Under the pieces are notes generated by a model, which did not search any database, was not told the DNA's origin, and saw only the letters and a list, made by a program, of their open reading frames with translations. This document shows, piece by piece, positions 48,295 to 56,023 of a DNA stretch of 64,000 bases. This DNA is from Psychromonas aquimarina ATCC BAA-1526. GTDB taxonomy: Bacteria; Pseudomonadota; Gammaproteobacteria; Enterobacterales; Psychromonadaceae. Numbering within the stretch: the stretch's first letter is position 1; each line of letters starts with the position of its first letter. A program made the translations under genes and the position numbers. The stretch lies in contig NZ_KE386793.1 of the NCBI RefSeq assembly GCF_000428725.1, positions 1 through 64,000 on the forward strand. Reading direction: 5' to 3'.

Positions 48295-49584
48295 ATGAAA
48301 ATAAGACCAAGTTTGCGATTATACTTTCTGGCGGGGCTGCTGGCTTTAGGCTCTGTGATGGCACTGACATTTTCTGCATTAACTGTCCGCTACTATATTG
48401 AGGGCATGGATTCAGGACTGAGCGGTACTATGCTTCAGGTTGCAGATGCAGACGGTGTCAGCGATGGTTTTCCAGTTACACTACTGGATTTTCAAATAGC
48501 CAGCCGCTGGCAGGACGTGCCTGCACAGATTAAAAAGCGTTTCCCGTCTCCTCCGAATGAACTTTATCAGCTAAAAAAATCGGCCGGTGAGCACAACTTA
48601 TTATCCGTGCCTGAGGAGGTTTATTTTGTTTCCTTAATGGCTAATAAGCTCGGGGAAAAACGTTATGTTACAAAAATACTAACGGATCTTCCGCCGCCTC
48701 ATCTGCAGGAGCAGAGCTTTTCTCATTTTTTCTGGATTTTTGTTTTTGCTGTTAGTGCTATTTTGATATTTGCGCTTTTGGTTTTATTAATTATGCGTTT
48801 TGTCGCGGCTCCCGTTGAGGCGCTACGCGACTGGGCAAAGTCATTAAATGAAAGTAATTTAAAAAATACACCACCGGATTTCAATTATAACGAACTTAAT
48901 TCTTTAGCCGCTATTATTCGTAACAGTTTAAATTCCGTGCATCACAGCCTGGAACGGGAACACCAGTTTCTGCGTAATGCCAGCCATGAACTGCGCACGC
49001 CGATTGCGGTGATCCGCAGCAATGTCGAGCTGCTGCAGAAGCTTAATGAAAAACAGCCTGCCAGTGACAAGCATCAGCAGGTTACCGCACGGATTGAGCG
49101 TGCGGCTTTAAATATGGGGGATCTGACCGAAACCCTGTTATGGTTAAGCCGTGACAATGAACCGCCGCCGGCACTGCAGACTGTAAAGCTTAATCAGCTT
49201 ATCGAGCAGCTTGTTGAAGAGTTAAACTATCTGCTCCAGGGAAAAGCGGTTACTGTGAAACTTGACTGTGCCGAATTTTCAACTGAACTGCCGCTGACAG
49301 TCTGCCGTATCGTTCTTGCTAATCTTATTCGTAATGCTTTTCAGCATACACAGAACGGCAGTGTTTCTATTCAGCAGATCCGGGAGCTGGTGTGTATCCG
49401 TAATATTAATGCCGATTGCAGTGCTGCCGACAGCGCCAATGATGAACTGGGTTTCGGCCTTGGTCTTAAACTGACAGATAAACTGGTAAAGCAGTTTCAC
49501 TGGCCTTATCACAGACAGATTGAAACGTCCGGACATTTAGTTGAAGTGCTTTTCTCAGCTGCGCAGAATAAGCAGAAAAAATAA
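48295..49584 (+). CDS. Sensor histidine kinase of the efflux operon
   Basis: Membrane kinase of 429 residues. TM1 (about 8-30), a periplasmic sensor domain (about 32-140) and TM2 (about 147-170) are followed by a HisKA dimerisation domain with phospho-acceptor H231 in NASHELRTP and an HATPase domain with N-box NLIRNAFQHTQNG and G2-box GFGLGLKLTDKL. The G1 box is short and lacks a clear DxGxG, as in some short sensor kinases. It follows its regulator by 48 bp. Confidence 0.9.
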   Translation: MKIRPSLRLYFLAGLLALGSVMALTFSALTVRYYIEGMDSGLSGTMLQVADADGVSDGFPVTLLDFQIASRWQDVPAQIKKRFPSPPNELYQLKKSAGEHNLLSVPEEVYFVSLMANKLGEKRYVTKILTDLPPPHLQEQSFSHFFWIFVFAVSAILIFALLVLLIMRFVAAPVEALRDWAKSLNESNLKNTPPDFNYNELNSLAAIIRNSLNSVHHSLEREHQFLRNASHELRTPIAVIRSNVELLQKLNEKQPASDKHQQVTARIERAALNMGDLTETLLWLSRDNEPPPALQTVKLNQLIEQLVEELNYLLQGKAVTVKLDCAEFSTELPLTVCRIVLANLIRNAFQHTQNGSVSIQQIRELVCIRNINADCSAADSANDELGFGLGLKLTDKLVKQFHWPYHRQIETSGHLVEVLFSAAQNKQKK

Positions 49585-49594
49585 GCGCAGCTGC

Positions 49595-50155
49595 TTAACC
49601 GCCGGGTTTCAGCAGCAGCGGCAGTAAATCCTTAATCACTTTTTTATATGACTCTGTATCAGAGTGCATAACGTTACCCCAGTTAAGATAACAGTTAAAA
49701 ACCTGCGCTCGGCTTTCCTGTTCGCTCTCTGCAAAACCGGCATCAGCAAAAGCCTGTTTAATAACGGTCATGCGCCGTATGTGCATCTTGTCAAATACGA
49801 TAAGAGCGGCTGGATCATGGCTGGCCCAGGCGCGGATCGCCAGCTCATATTTTGCCAGCTGCTGTCCGATAACGGTATCTGCTATCGCCTGCAGGCGCTG
49901 TCCTGCGTCGAGTATCAACAGTTCTGGACTGTCCGTCAGCACCGTATTGAACTCTGAAACCCAGTATTCAAGCATATGATCGAGCAGATCCTGGCGGTCT
50001 TTAAAATGCCAGTAAAAACTGGTTTTAGCGACACCCACCGTACGTGATAAGCTGCCGATGGTGAGTTTGTCCACTCCTTGAGTTGTCAGCATCTTCAACC
50101 CTGCTTCAAGCCATTCATTTTTTGAAAAACGCTGCCGTTTAATTTTATTGGTCAT
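49595..50155 (-). CDS. TetR-family transcriptional regulator
   Basis: A 186-residue repressor-type protein. The N-terminal helix-turn-helix (about 10-55) shows LTIGSLSRTVGVAKTSFYWHFKDRQDLL; the C-terminal helical part (about 60-180) binds an unknown ligand. It is convergent with the kinase gene (10 bp apart) and divergent from the cytochrome-FKBP-dehalogenase operon. Two palindromes in the divergent region are likely operators, so it probably represses itself and/or that operon in response to a substrate, perhaps an organohalide; that ligand is inference. Confidence 0.9.
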   Translation of the reverse strand: MTNKIKRQRFSKNEWLEAGLKMLTTQGVDKLTIGSLSRTVGVAKTSFYWHFKDRQDLLDHMLEYWVSEFNTVLTDSPELLILDAGQRLQAIADTVIGQQLAKYELAIRAWASHDPAALIVFDKMHIRRMTVIKQAFADAGFAESEQESRAQVFNCYLNWGNVMHSDTESYKKVIKDLLPLLLKPGG

Positions 50156-50244
50156 GCTGTTCCTAATTTCACCTGTTTATTTTTGATCTAAATCAATAGG
50201 TTGTTTGAAATATAAGCAAAATGCTATATTTTATCACCCTGCAT

Positions 50245-50301
50245 ATGTACTAGCTAGTACATGCGGTTTAGTATAGCTCTAATATATGTACCGCGCGGTA
50301 C
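50245..50301. promoter_or_regulatory. Pair of GTAC-N6-GTAC palindromes, candidate TetR operators
   Basis: ATGTACTAGCTAGTACAT (50245-50262) is a perfect 18-bp palindrome and GTACCGCGCGGTAC (50288-50301) a perfect 14-bp one. Their centres are 41 bp apart, close to four helical turns. Both lie in the divergent region between the TetR gene and the cytochrome gene, where a TetR protein normally binds. Confidence 0.75.
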
Positions 50302-50439
50302 TTGGTTCGTCTGGTAAGCGAATAAATCTATTATCTCTAATTAGCGGACGCTTGTTAAGCCTGCAGTCCTATATCTATGAAGATATATATGAAACTGAAC
50401 GTCTTGCCTCTTGAAGCATGTAGTCAGGGAATTTTTACA

Positions 50440-50952
50440 ATGAAAAAGACAATAATAACTTTTGCACTGCTCAGCAGCGCTTTGTGCAGTGCCGGTGCTG
50501 CGAATAAAATGCCGGATCCGTATTCACAGCCGCAGCCGGCTGCCGCGGCCCGTCAGGGAGTTCATCGTTTAATGGGCGCAACCCTGATGGATGCAGGGGC
50601 TATTGCCTCCGGGCAGAAAAAATGGAACGGATTTACTCTGCTTAATCGTGTTGATGCACTGGAGCAGATCTCGCAGATGTATAACGATTTCTTTTTTGTG
50701 CCCGGCTCATTTGCAGACAGTAATACGCGTGATGATCTGCTGCAGCGAAAAACTGAATTTCAGGAACTTTCTGCCGATTTGAAACTGGCCGCTTTCAGCC
50801 TGCGCATGGCTGCTCGTAATCATGAATCTGATGTAGCAATGAAAGCCTTCGGCACAACCATTCAAGCCTGTAATGCCTGTCACCGTAGTTTTATGAAACC
50901 CGGTACAGAAGTAATTTTACCTTTGCCGCCGACGCCGTCCGGGCACAAATAA
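50440..50952 (+). CDS. Class II c-type cytochrome (cytochrome c'/c-556-like)
   Basis: A 170-residue exported monoheme protein. The signal peptide (MKKTIITFALLSSALCSAGA) is followed by a helical domain with the single heme motif CNACH near the C-terminus, as in four-helix cytochrome c'/c-556 proteins, and a Pro-rich tail. I use ATG 50440 because the signal peptide starts there and CAGGGA precedes; a longer frame from 50377 has an implausible N-terminus. As first gene of the dehalogenase operon it may carry electrons to the enzyme in the periplasm, or bind a small ligand as c' proteins do. Both roles are inference. Confidence 0.8.
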   Translation: MKKTIITFALLSSALCSAGAANKMPDPYSQPQPAAAARQGVHRLMGATLMDAGAIASGQKKWNGFTLLNRVDALEQISQMYNDFFFVPGSFADSNTRDDLLQRKTEFQELSADLKLAAFSLRMAARNHESDVAMKAFGTTIQACNACHRSFMKPGTEVILPLPPTPSGHK

Positions 50953-50968
50953 TACGAGGTTAAATAAT

Positions 50969-51595
50969 ATGACAGAAATAAGACCCGCACTTGAGTCAGA
51001 TGAACACAAAGTCAGTTACAGCATGGGCTGGCAGTTTGGTTACCATCTGCTCAGCCATAACTTTGACGGCCTGGATCTGGATGTAACCATTGCCGGTATG
51101 CTGGACTGCTTCACTGCAAAAAAAGCACCGATTACCGACCAGCAGGTTGAAAGTGCATTTAAAACCATCGTCGGCCGTGTAGAAGCGCAGCGCCAGAAAG
51201 AAGCCGCTAGACAGGCTGGGCGCAGTCAGGCCTTTATGTCAGAAAATGCCCTGAAACCCGGAATTATCATGACCGACAGCGGCCTGCAGTACAAGGTGGT
51301 TGAAATGGGCAAGGGGCGCCGAGCCGGTGTGGTAGATAACGTCATTGTTCATTATCACGGCATGCTGATCAACGGTGATGTTTTCGACAGTTCTATTGAA
51401 CGCGGCGAAGCAGCTGAATTTCCAATTCAGGGAGTGATTCCGGGATGGACCGAAGTACTGCAGCTGATGCCTCAGGGCTCTAAATGGAGGGTATATGTAC
51501 CTGCAGAACTGGCTTATGGTCAAGCGGGCAAAGCACCGCAGATTCCAGGAAATGCCGCCTTGATCTTTGATCTCGAATTAATTGAAGTTGTGTGA
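50969..51595 (+). CDS. FKBP-type peptidyl-prolyl isomerase (FklB/Mip-like, no signal peptide)
   Basis: A 208-residue folding helper. The N-terminal helical dimerisation domain (about 1-80, YSMGWQFGYHLL) resembles FklB/Mip proteins. The FKBP domain (about 95-207) shows VHYHGMLINGDVFDSS, VIPGWTEVLQLMPQGSKW and ELAYGQAG. With no signal it should be cytosolic. Dehalogenases carry corrinoid and two iron-sulfur clusters and must fold before Tat export; other organohalide respirers use a trigger-factor-like isomerase (PceT) for this. By position, 16 bp after the cytochrome and 38 bp before the dehalogenase, I infer an analogous chaperone role. Confidence 0.88.
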   Translation: MTEIRPALESDEHKVSYSMGWQFGYHLLSHNFDGLDLDVTIAGMLDCFTAKKAPITDQQVESAFKTIVGRVEAQRQKEAARQAGRSQAFMSENALKPGIIMTDSGLQYKVVEMGKGRRAGVVDNVIVHYHGMLINGDVFDSSIERGEAAEFPIQGVIPGWTEVLQLMPQGSKWRVYVPAELAYGQAGKAPQIPGNAALIFDLELIEVV

Positions 51596-51633
51596 TTCAG
51601 GCGTGCAGATTGTAAAAGAAGGAATGAAAAATC

Positions 51634-53100
51634 ATGAAAAATCAAGTTGAAAACCAGCAGGAATTAGAAGCTGATGATGAACTGCCGAATATGTCACGCC
51701 GCAGTTTTTTTAAGAGAACTGCGGCGGCCGGCGGCGCCGCCATTTTAGGCGGGGGCGCAGTATTAGGGGCTTCTAAAGCTTCTCTGCAGGGCTCGCTGAA
51801 TACTCCGGGAATTATTGTTGACGAAAATTTCAAAGCGAAAGATCAGCGCGATGTGATGTTATGTCATGCAACCAGTTATCACCTGTCGCAGGTTAGAAAC
51901 CCTGAGCGCGGTGAGCAGTATGCGCGTCTGCATAAAAAGGACTTTAACTTTAACCGGGCGCTGCAGACATTTGAAAACCGCGACCATTTTGATAATAACA
52001 AACCTGGTTACGGTCAGGCGGACCGTGCCATCGGGCATGCCGCCTGGTACCCTCTGGTGGTGGCTAAATCCCGTGCGGCGGCTTTTACCCAGCCGAATAC
52101 GCCGATGCACAGCTGGAGCCAGGCGGATGTGCATGAAGAGCAGTTTGACTGGGGAAGCGGTAAACGTGCTGCTGATATGATCCGCTCGACGGGGCGTTTG
52201 TTTGGTGCGGTACGTGTGGGGATCGCGAAGTTTGACAAGCGTTTTGTCTATGATCCGCTTTATGATGTTGTTGAAGAGCGTACTTTGTCATGGGAAAAAG
52301 ACTTTCCCTTTAAACCAAAATCCGTGATTGTGATTGCCACACCTATGGACTACGACAATGTTGCTACTGCACCGTCCTGGACTGCCGAAGGTGCGACCGG
52401 TAACGGTTATAGTGATATGAGCAAAATTGCCTGTCAGATAGCTAAGTTTATCCGCGGCTGCGGCTACAATGCCGTGGGGGCTGGTAACGATCTGGCCAGC
52501 TCGGTGGCCTATGCAATTCAGGCTGGTCTTGGTGAAGGCGGGCGTAATGGTTCTGTGATTGTTCCGGGCATGGGGCCGCGTGTTCGTCTTTGTAAGGTAT
52601 TCACTAATATCGATTTCGACGATGCTTATGATCAACCGCGGACCTGGGGGATCACCGAGTTTTGTAAAAGCTGTAAGAAATGTGCCGATGCCTGTCCTTC
52701 CGGTGCAATCAGTCAGGATGATGATACCAGTTTCGCACCAACCTATGAGTTCAGCGATGAGCCCGATTACACCTGGAATAATCATATAGGTATTAAGAAG
52801 TTTTATTCAGATGCGAAGAAGTGTTTTAACTTCTGGATGGATAATGATACTTCCTGCCTGAACTGTGTTGCCAGCTGTACCTTTAACGAACCGGATTTCT
52901 GGCATCATTGGATGATTATGGCTGTTAACCCTTATATGCCCAAATTTGTGCATAGTCTGATGGCGGAAGGGCACCCGGCATTTGGTTACGGTGGTCAAAG
53001 CCGCAATCCGATTCCAGCTAAGGTCGAGAAGTTCTGGGTATCCGGTGAAGATATGCGTACTAATACTTCAATGAAAAATAATATCGGCACAGCCGGATAA
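51634..53100 (+). CDS. rdhA: Tat-exported reductive dehalogenase catalytic subunit (RdhA-like)
   Basis: Corrinoid and iron-sulfur enzyme that removes halogens from organic compounds with electrons from the respiratory chain. The 488-residue precursor starts with a Tat signal: SRRSFFK (twin Arg 22-23) and a Gly/Ala-rich hydrophobic stretch. The core contains RGCGYNAVGAGNDLASSVAYA and GLGEGGRNGSVIVPGMGPRVRLCKVFTN (split here as two adjoining blocks), the typical RdhA lead-in. Two cluster motifs follow: C344-x2-C347-x2-C350-x3-C354-P and C397-x10-C408-x2-C411-x3-C415. The related QueG lacks a Tat signal. The membrane anchor gene follows 15 bp later. The substrate is unknown. Confidence 0.9.
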   Translation: MKNQVENQQELEADDELPNMSRRSFFKRTAAAGGAAILGGGAVLGASKASLQGSLNTPGIIVDENFKAKDQRDVMLCHATSYHLSQVRNPERGEQYARLHKKDFNFNRALQTFENRDHFDNNKPGYGQADRAIGHAAWYPLVVAKSRAAAFTQPNTPMHSWSQADVHEEQFDWGSGKRAADMIRSTGRLFGAVRVGIAKFDKRFVYDPLYDVVEERTLSWEKDFPFKPKSVIVIATPMDYDNVATAPSWTAEGATGNGYSDMSKIACQIAKFIRGCGYNAVGAGNDLASSVAYAIQAGLGEGGRNGSVIVPGMGPRVRLCKVFTNIDFDDAYDQPRTWGITEFCKSCKKCADACPSGAISQDDDTSFAPTYEFSDEPDYTWNNHIGIKKFYSDAKKCFNFWMDNDTSCLNCVASCTFNEPDFWHHWMIMAVNPYMPKFVHSLMAEGHPAFGYGGQSRNPIPAKVEKFWVSGEDMRTNTSMKNNIGTAG

Positions 53101-53115
53101 CTGAGGAGAAAGGTA

Positions 53116-53427
53116 ATGGAAGCATTACAATGGTTTTCACTGGGAATTATCAGTATGTTAGCAATTAACGTGATGGTTTATGTGCATCGGGTTATTGATC
53201 TTAAATGGTATACACTGCCGCTGCTTCTGGGCGGGGTGGTGGATATTTTAGTTGGTGTCGCCTGGTGCTGGTCTTCATTTCTAGAAGGTTATCCGCAGTC
53301 TGGTGCTATGGGCTTATCGTTGTTCAGCGGATCCGGCTTAGTCGTGATCATTCTGACCTGGCGTCATCTGGTTGCACCGGGGCTTAATATACCCATGATA
53401 CTTCAAGATGCAAAGTCAGCAAGGTAA
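53116..53427 (+). CDS. rdhB: Small membrane protein, likely RdhB-type anchor
   Basis: A 103-residue protein with three predicted membrane helices (about 4-24, 35-57 and 66-88) and a strong ribosome site (GAGGAGAAAGG). RdhB proteins are short three-helix anchors that hold RdhA at the outer face of the cytoplasmic membrane. Sequence conservation in that family is low, so the call rests on size, topology and position immediately after rdhA. Confidence 0.75.
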   Translation: MEALQWFSLGIISMLAINVMVYVHRVIDLKWYTLPLLLGGVVDILVGVAWCWSSFLEGYPQSGAMGLSLFSGSGLVVIILTWRHLVAPGLNIPMILQDAKSAR

Positions 53428-53458
53428 ATTGTGCCGAGATGTTAGGCATAAAATTGAA

Positions 53459-53650
53459 GTATAGTCATTCTACATAGAGATTTTATAACAACGCAGATTG
53501 GCGTAAGTTGCCTTGCCCTACGGGGCGTTAGCTCGAAAACCAGCCCTGCGTTGCAACAATCGAAAAGTGAATAACAATTACCTCATATTGCGCCTTGCTC
53601 TGGTATCCGAGCTAACGCCTGACAAAGCATCTTGAGGTAACATGGGTATA
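53459..53650. repeat. Dispersed ~190-bp repeat element of marine gammaproteobacteria type
   Basis: A non-coding block from about GTATAGTCATTC to CATGGGTATA. It contains inverted GGCGTTAGCTCG (53524-53535) and CGAGCTAACGCC (53608-53619), plus ATTACCTCA and TGAGGTAA arms. I recall very similar sequences (CGTTAGCTCGAAAACCAGC, TGGTATCCGAGCTAACGC) as interspersed chromosomal repeats in Shewanella- and Pseudoalteromonas-like genomes; that comparison is from memory. Limits are approximate. Confidence 0.6.
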
Positions 53651-53674
53651 AATCTCAATCTATTTAATCTTATC

Positions 53675-53700
53675 AGGCCGGTTAACTACCGGCCTTTTCT
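53675..53700 (+). terminator. Rho-independent terminator after the dehalogenase operon
   Basis: AGGCCGG (53675-53681) pairs with CCGGCCT (53689-53695), extended by GT/AC next to the loop, and is followed by TTTTCT. It lies beyond the dispersed repeat and ends the rdh transcript. Confidence 0.82.
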
Positions 53701-53814
53701 ATCTTCTCTATTTTTCTGCGTAGATTTGTATTTTCATTTTGCATGTTCTGCTTATTAAGCATAAGCTGTCTGCGCAAGTTATAATTGTTCATGTGTTTGT
53801 AATTTAAGGAAATA

Positions 53815-54195
53815 ATGATGATAGATTTTGAAAATTCCGCATTTTTTAAGTTAAAGCCGATAGATAACAGTAAAGCAAGAGATGACTTCAACAAGTTCCT
53901 TATTGATGGTGAAGAAATATTTGCTGCATTTAAAACAATTCGTGACCAGGTGATTTTTACCAATAAGCGGATTATTGCCGCTAATGTGCAGGGAATTACC
54001 GGCTCTAGAATTGATTATACCTCTATTCCTTTTAATAAAATTCAGACTTTTTCTATCGAAACATCGGGCTCTTTAGATTTAGATTGTGAAATACAAATTT
54101 ATGTCAGTGCGGTCGGCAAGGTGACTTTTGAGATAAAAGGGGAATTTGATATTGTGACCTTTAACCGTTTGATCAGTACTTATGTACTCACCTGA
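53815..54195 (+). CDS. Bacterial PH-domain protein
   Basis: A 126-residue single-domain protein. The beta-rich pattern, with FLIDGEEIFAAFKTIRDQVIFTNKRII and SIPFNKIQTFSIETSG, fits the bacterial PH-like (bPH_1) family. Such proteins occur as soluble single domains of unclear role, often linked to stress or envelope functions. Two adjacent ATGs (53815 and 53818) follow AAGGAAATA; either could serve. It lies 15 bp before the HD gene and may be co-transcribed. Confidence 0.8.
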   Translation: MMIDFENSAFFKLKPIDNSKARDDFNKFLIDGEEIFAAFKTIRDQVIFTNKRIIAANVQGITGSRIDYTSIPFNKIQTFSIETSGSLDLDCEIQIYVSAVGKVTFEIKGEFDIVTFNRLISTYVLT

Positions 54196-54210
54196 TAAAG
54201 GGAAAAATTT

Positions 54211-54849
54211 TTGAACAAATTAGAGCAGCTGCTGGCGGCTTTTATCCGGGCGGAAATGAAAACGGATTTAGCGCATGATTTTGAGCATGTATTAAGAGTT
54301 GTAAAAACGGCAAAGGAGTTGTGTCGACGCGAGAATGCGCAGCCTGAAGTCGTTATTCCTGCCGCCTGGCTGCATGACTGTTTTTCATTTGCAAAAGATC
54401 ATCCGGATCGTCGTAACGGCTCAAAATATGCGGCTGATAAAGCAGTTGAGTTCTTACGCAGTATTGCTTATCCAGAGCAGTATTTTGAAGCTGTCCACCA
54501 CGCCGTCGCAGCGCATAGTTTCAGCGCGAATATTAAACCCTTAACCATAGAAGCACAGATAGTCCAGGATGCAGATCGTCTTGATGCGTTAGGCGCTGTC
54601 GGTATAAGCCGCTGTATCCAGGTTAGTGCGGCTCTGCACAGGCCGCTCTACCGGGCTGAAGATCCTTTCTGCAGTTCACGTGAACCCGATGATGCGCACT
54701 ATACGATTGATCATTTTTATAAAAAACTGCTGCTGATTGCCGCTAGCGTTAATACTGAATCAGCAAAAGTTGAAGCTGCTGAAAGAACCTTGTTTATGCA
54801 GGATTTCCTAAAGCAGTTAAATCAGGAAATTTCTCCCGTTGACGATTAG
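54211..54849 (+). CDS. HD-domain phosphohydrolase (YedJ-like)
   Basis: A 212-residue metal-dependent hydrolase. The H...HD...D motif is complete: LAHDFEHVLRV, AAWLHDCF and VQDADRLDALGAVG. Members of this group act on nucleotides or small phosphate esters; the true substrate is unknown. The start is TTG 54211 with AAAGGG upstream; no better ATG exists before the conserved part. Second gene after the PH-domain gene. Confidence 0.87.
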   Translation: MNKLEQLLAAFIRAEMKTDLAHDFEHVLRVVKTAKELCRRENAQPEVVIPAAWLHDCFSFAKDHPDRRNGSKYAADKAVEFLRSIAYPEQYFEAVHHAVAAHSFSANIKPLTIEAQIVQDADRLDALGAVGISRCIQVSAALHRPLYRAEDPFCSSREPDDAHYTIDHFYKKLLLIAASVNTESAKVEAAERTLFMQDFLKQLNQEISPVDD

Positions 54850-55220
54850 GCGAACATCACGCCGGCGCCCGCTATTGCAGAGGTTGTTTAGGTATATACT
54901 TAACTATAGAGGGGGAAATTTTAGCGTCTGAATTCCGGCTTATTTGTTATGAGATGAACTTAAAGTCAAAATGATTTATTAAGGAATTGTGCAGGGTGCC
55001 GATAAGTTAATTAGAAGCAGTTTTAATTATCATAGCAATTCCATTAATTAGGTGATCTATTTAAGCGTAGGAAAAATGGATGAAAGCAAGGCATTGATTG
55101 CAGTAACTAGTGCTTTAATTACAAAATCAAGAACGAAGCTAGCATTCATTTTAACCAGCATAAATGAATAAAAAATTACTGGGTTTGCTATTAACACTCG
55201 ATAGAGTTACGGGAGGATAA
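54850..55220. other. Intergenic region with no recognised content
   Basis: 371 bp, AT-rich with scattered stops in all frames. I see no RNA gene, terminator or clear repeat. The right end holds GGGAGGATAAATG, the ribosome site of the next gene. Confidence 0.5.
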
Positions 55221-55457
55221 ATGAGCCAGCATCTGATTACGCAGTTTATCAATCGTACTTATACATTTAAGCCCTTGAATGATGCTAAAATCGCCAATCA
55301 TAAGCTTAAAAAGTATCAGGCCTCCAACCGGAAAAATAATGTTTCCCCGGAGGATATTGAAGAAAGTACCCATATTCTGCAGAAAATTAAAGTCCGCGCG
55401 AAGCAGACTGAGAATGAAAAGGATGAAGTAGAGTCACATATTGATGTCACCGTCTAA
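55221..55457 (+). CDS. Small charged hypothetical protein
   Basis: A 78-residue protein with the strong ribosome site GGGAGG 4 nt before ATG, which supports real translation. It is highly charged (Lys/Glu/Asn), predicted mostly helical, and has no signal or membrane segment. No family recognised. It ends 4 bp before the convergent ygbA stop. Confidence 0.65.
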   Translation: MSQHLITQFINRTYTFKPLNDAKIANHKLKKYQASNRKNNVSPEDIEESTHILQKIKVRAKQTENEKDEVESHIDVTV

Positions 55458-55461
55458 TTCC

Positions 55462-55863
55462 TTAAGATTTTTCTCTGCCCTCTGATTTTCGCAAGTGGCG
55501 ATTGGAAGACTTACTTGCGTAACTTTCCGGGACCGGGGCTTTTTCTGCTAATAAATGTTTTACGGCCAAAACAGGATGCCTTAATAACATACGTGGTCCC
55601 GCGTAGCGCATAATCTTTCCTGCCTGTTCACGCTGCTCTTTTTTATAGCAGTGAATCGGACATTTATTGCAGGTTGGTTTGTTTTGACCATAGGGGCAGC
55701 GGTCTAATTTTTCATTAGCATAATCGATAAACTCCCGGCAGTCAGCGCAGGGAGCGGATTCTTTTGAGCTGTTATGATGAGCCCGGCAGTAGATCTTAAC
55801 CATCGCTTTGATGGTTTTGAATTCAATGCCTAATTTGGCCGGCAGAAAATGCTGTTTCCCCAT
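55462..55863 (-). CDS. ygbA: YgbA-family protein (nitrous-oxide-stimulated promoter type)
   Basis: A 133-residue protein rich in cysteines: CADCREFIDYANEKLDRCPYG, then KPTCNKCPIHCYKKEQREQ, then MRYAGPRMLLRHPVLAVKHL, all characteristic of YgbA. In E. coli ygbA is repressed by NsrR and induced by nitric oxide; the molecular function is uncertain but metal or iron-sulfur binding is likely. I start at ATG 55863 with AAGAGA upstream; a longer frame to 55974 adds 37 residues without homology. Divergent from yoaA. Confidence 0.85.
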   Translation of the reverse strand: MGKQHFLPAKLGIEFKTIKAMVKIYCRAHHNSSKESAPCADCREFIDYANEKLDRCPYGQNKPTCNKCPIHCYKKEQREQAGKIMRYAGPRMLLRHPVLAVKHLLAEKAPVPESYASKSSNRHLRKSEGREKS

Positions 55864-56023
55864 ATTTATTAATCTCTTATTAGTGTTTTGTAAATATAGC
55901 TGAGATGTTTGCCTATGGAGTTGTGATCCACCTGGTAATTCACGTAGAATACAGTGAATTATTGTTATATCCAAGTTCTCAAGTTATGCTGCTGTTCACT
56001 TCCAACCCAAAGAGTTTACCGCT

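Noticed and set aside
51634-53100. Epoxyqueuosine reductase (QueG) as an alternative to RdhA
   Set aside because: The protein has a Tat signal, the RdhA lead-in motif, and a downstream membrane anchor; QueG is cytosolic and lacks these.
54850-55220. Hidden tRNA or small RNA gene
   Set aside because: I found no cloverleaf, GTTCRA-type T-loop, promoter or terminator in this gap.
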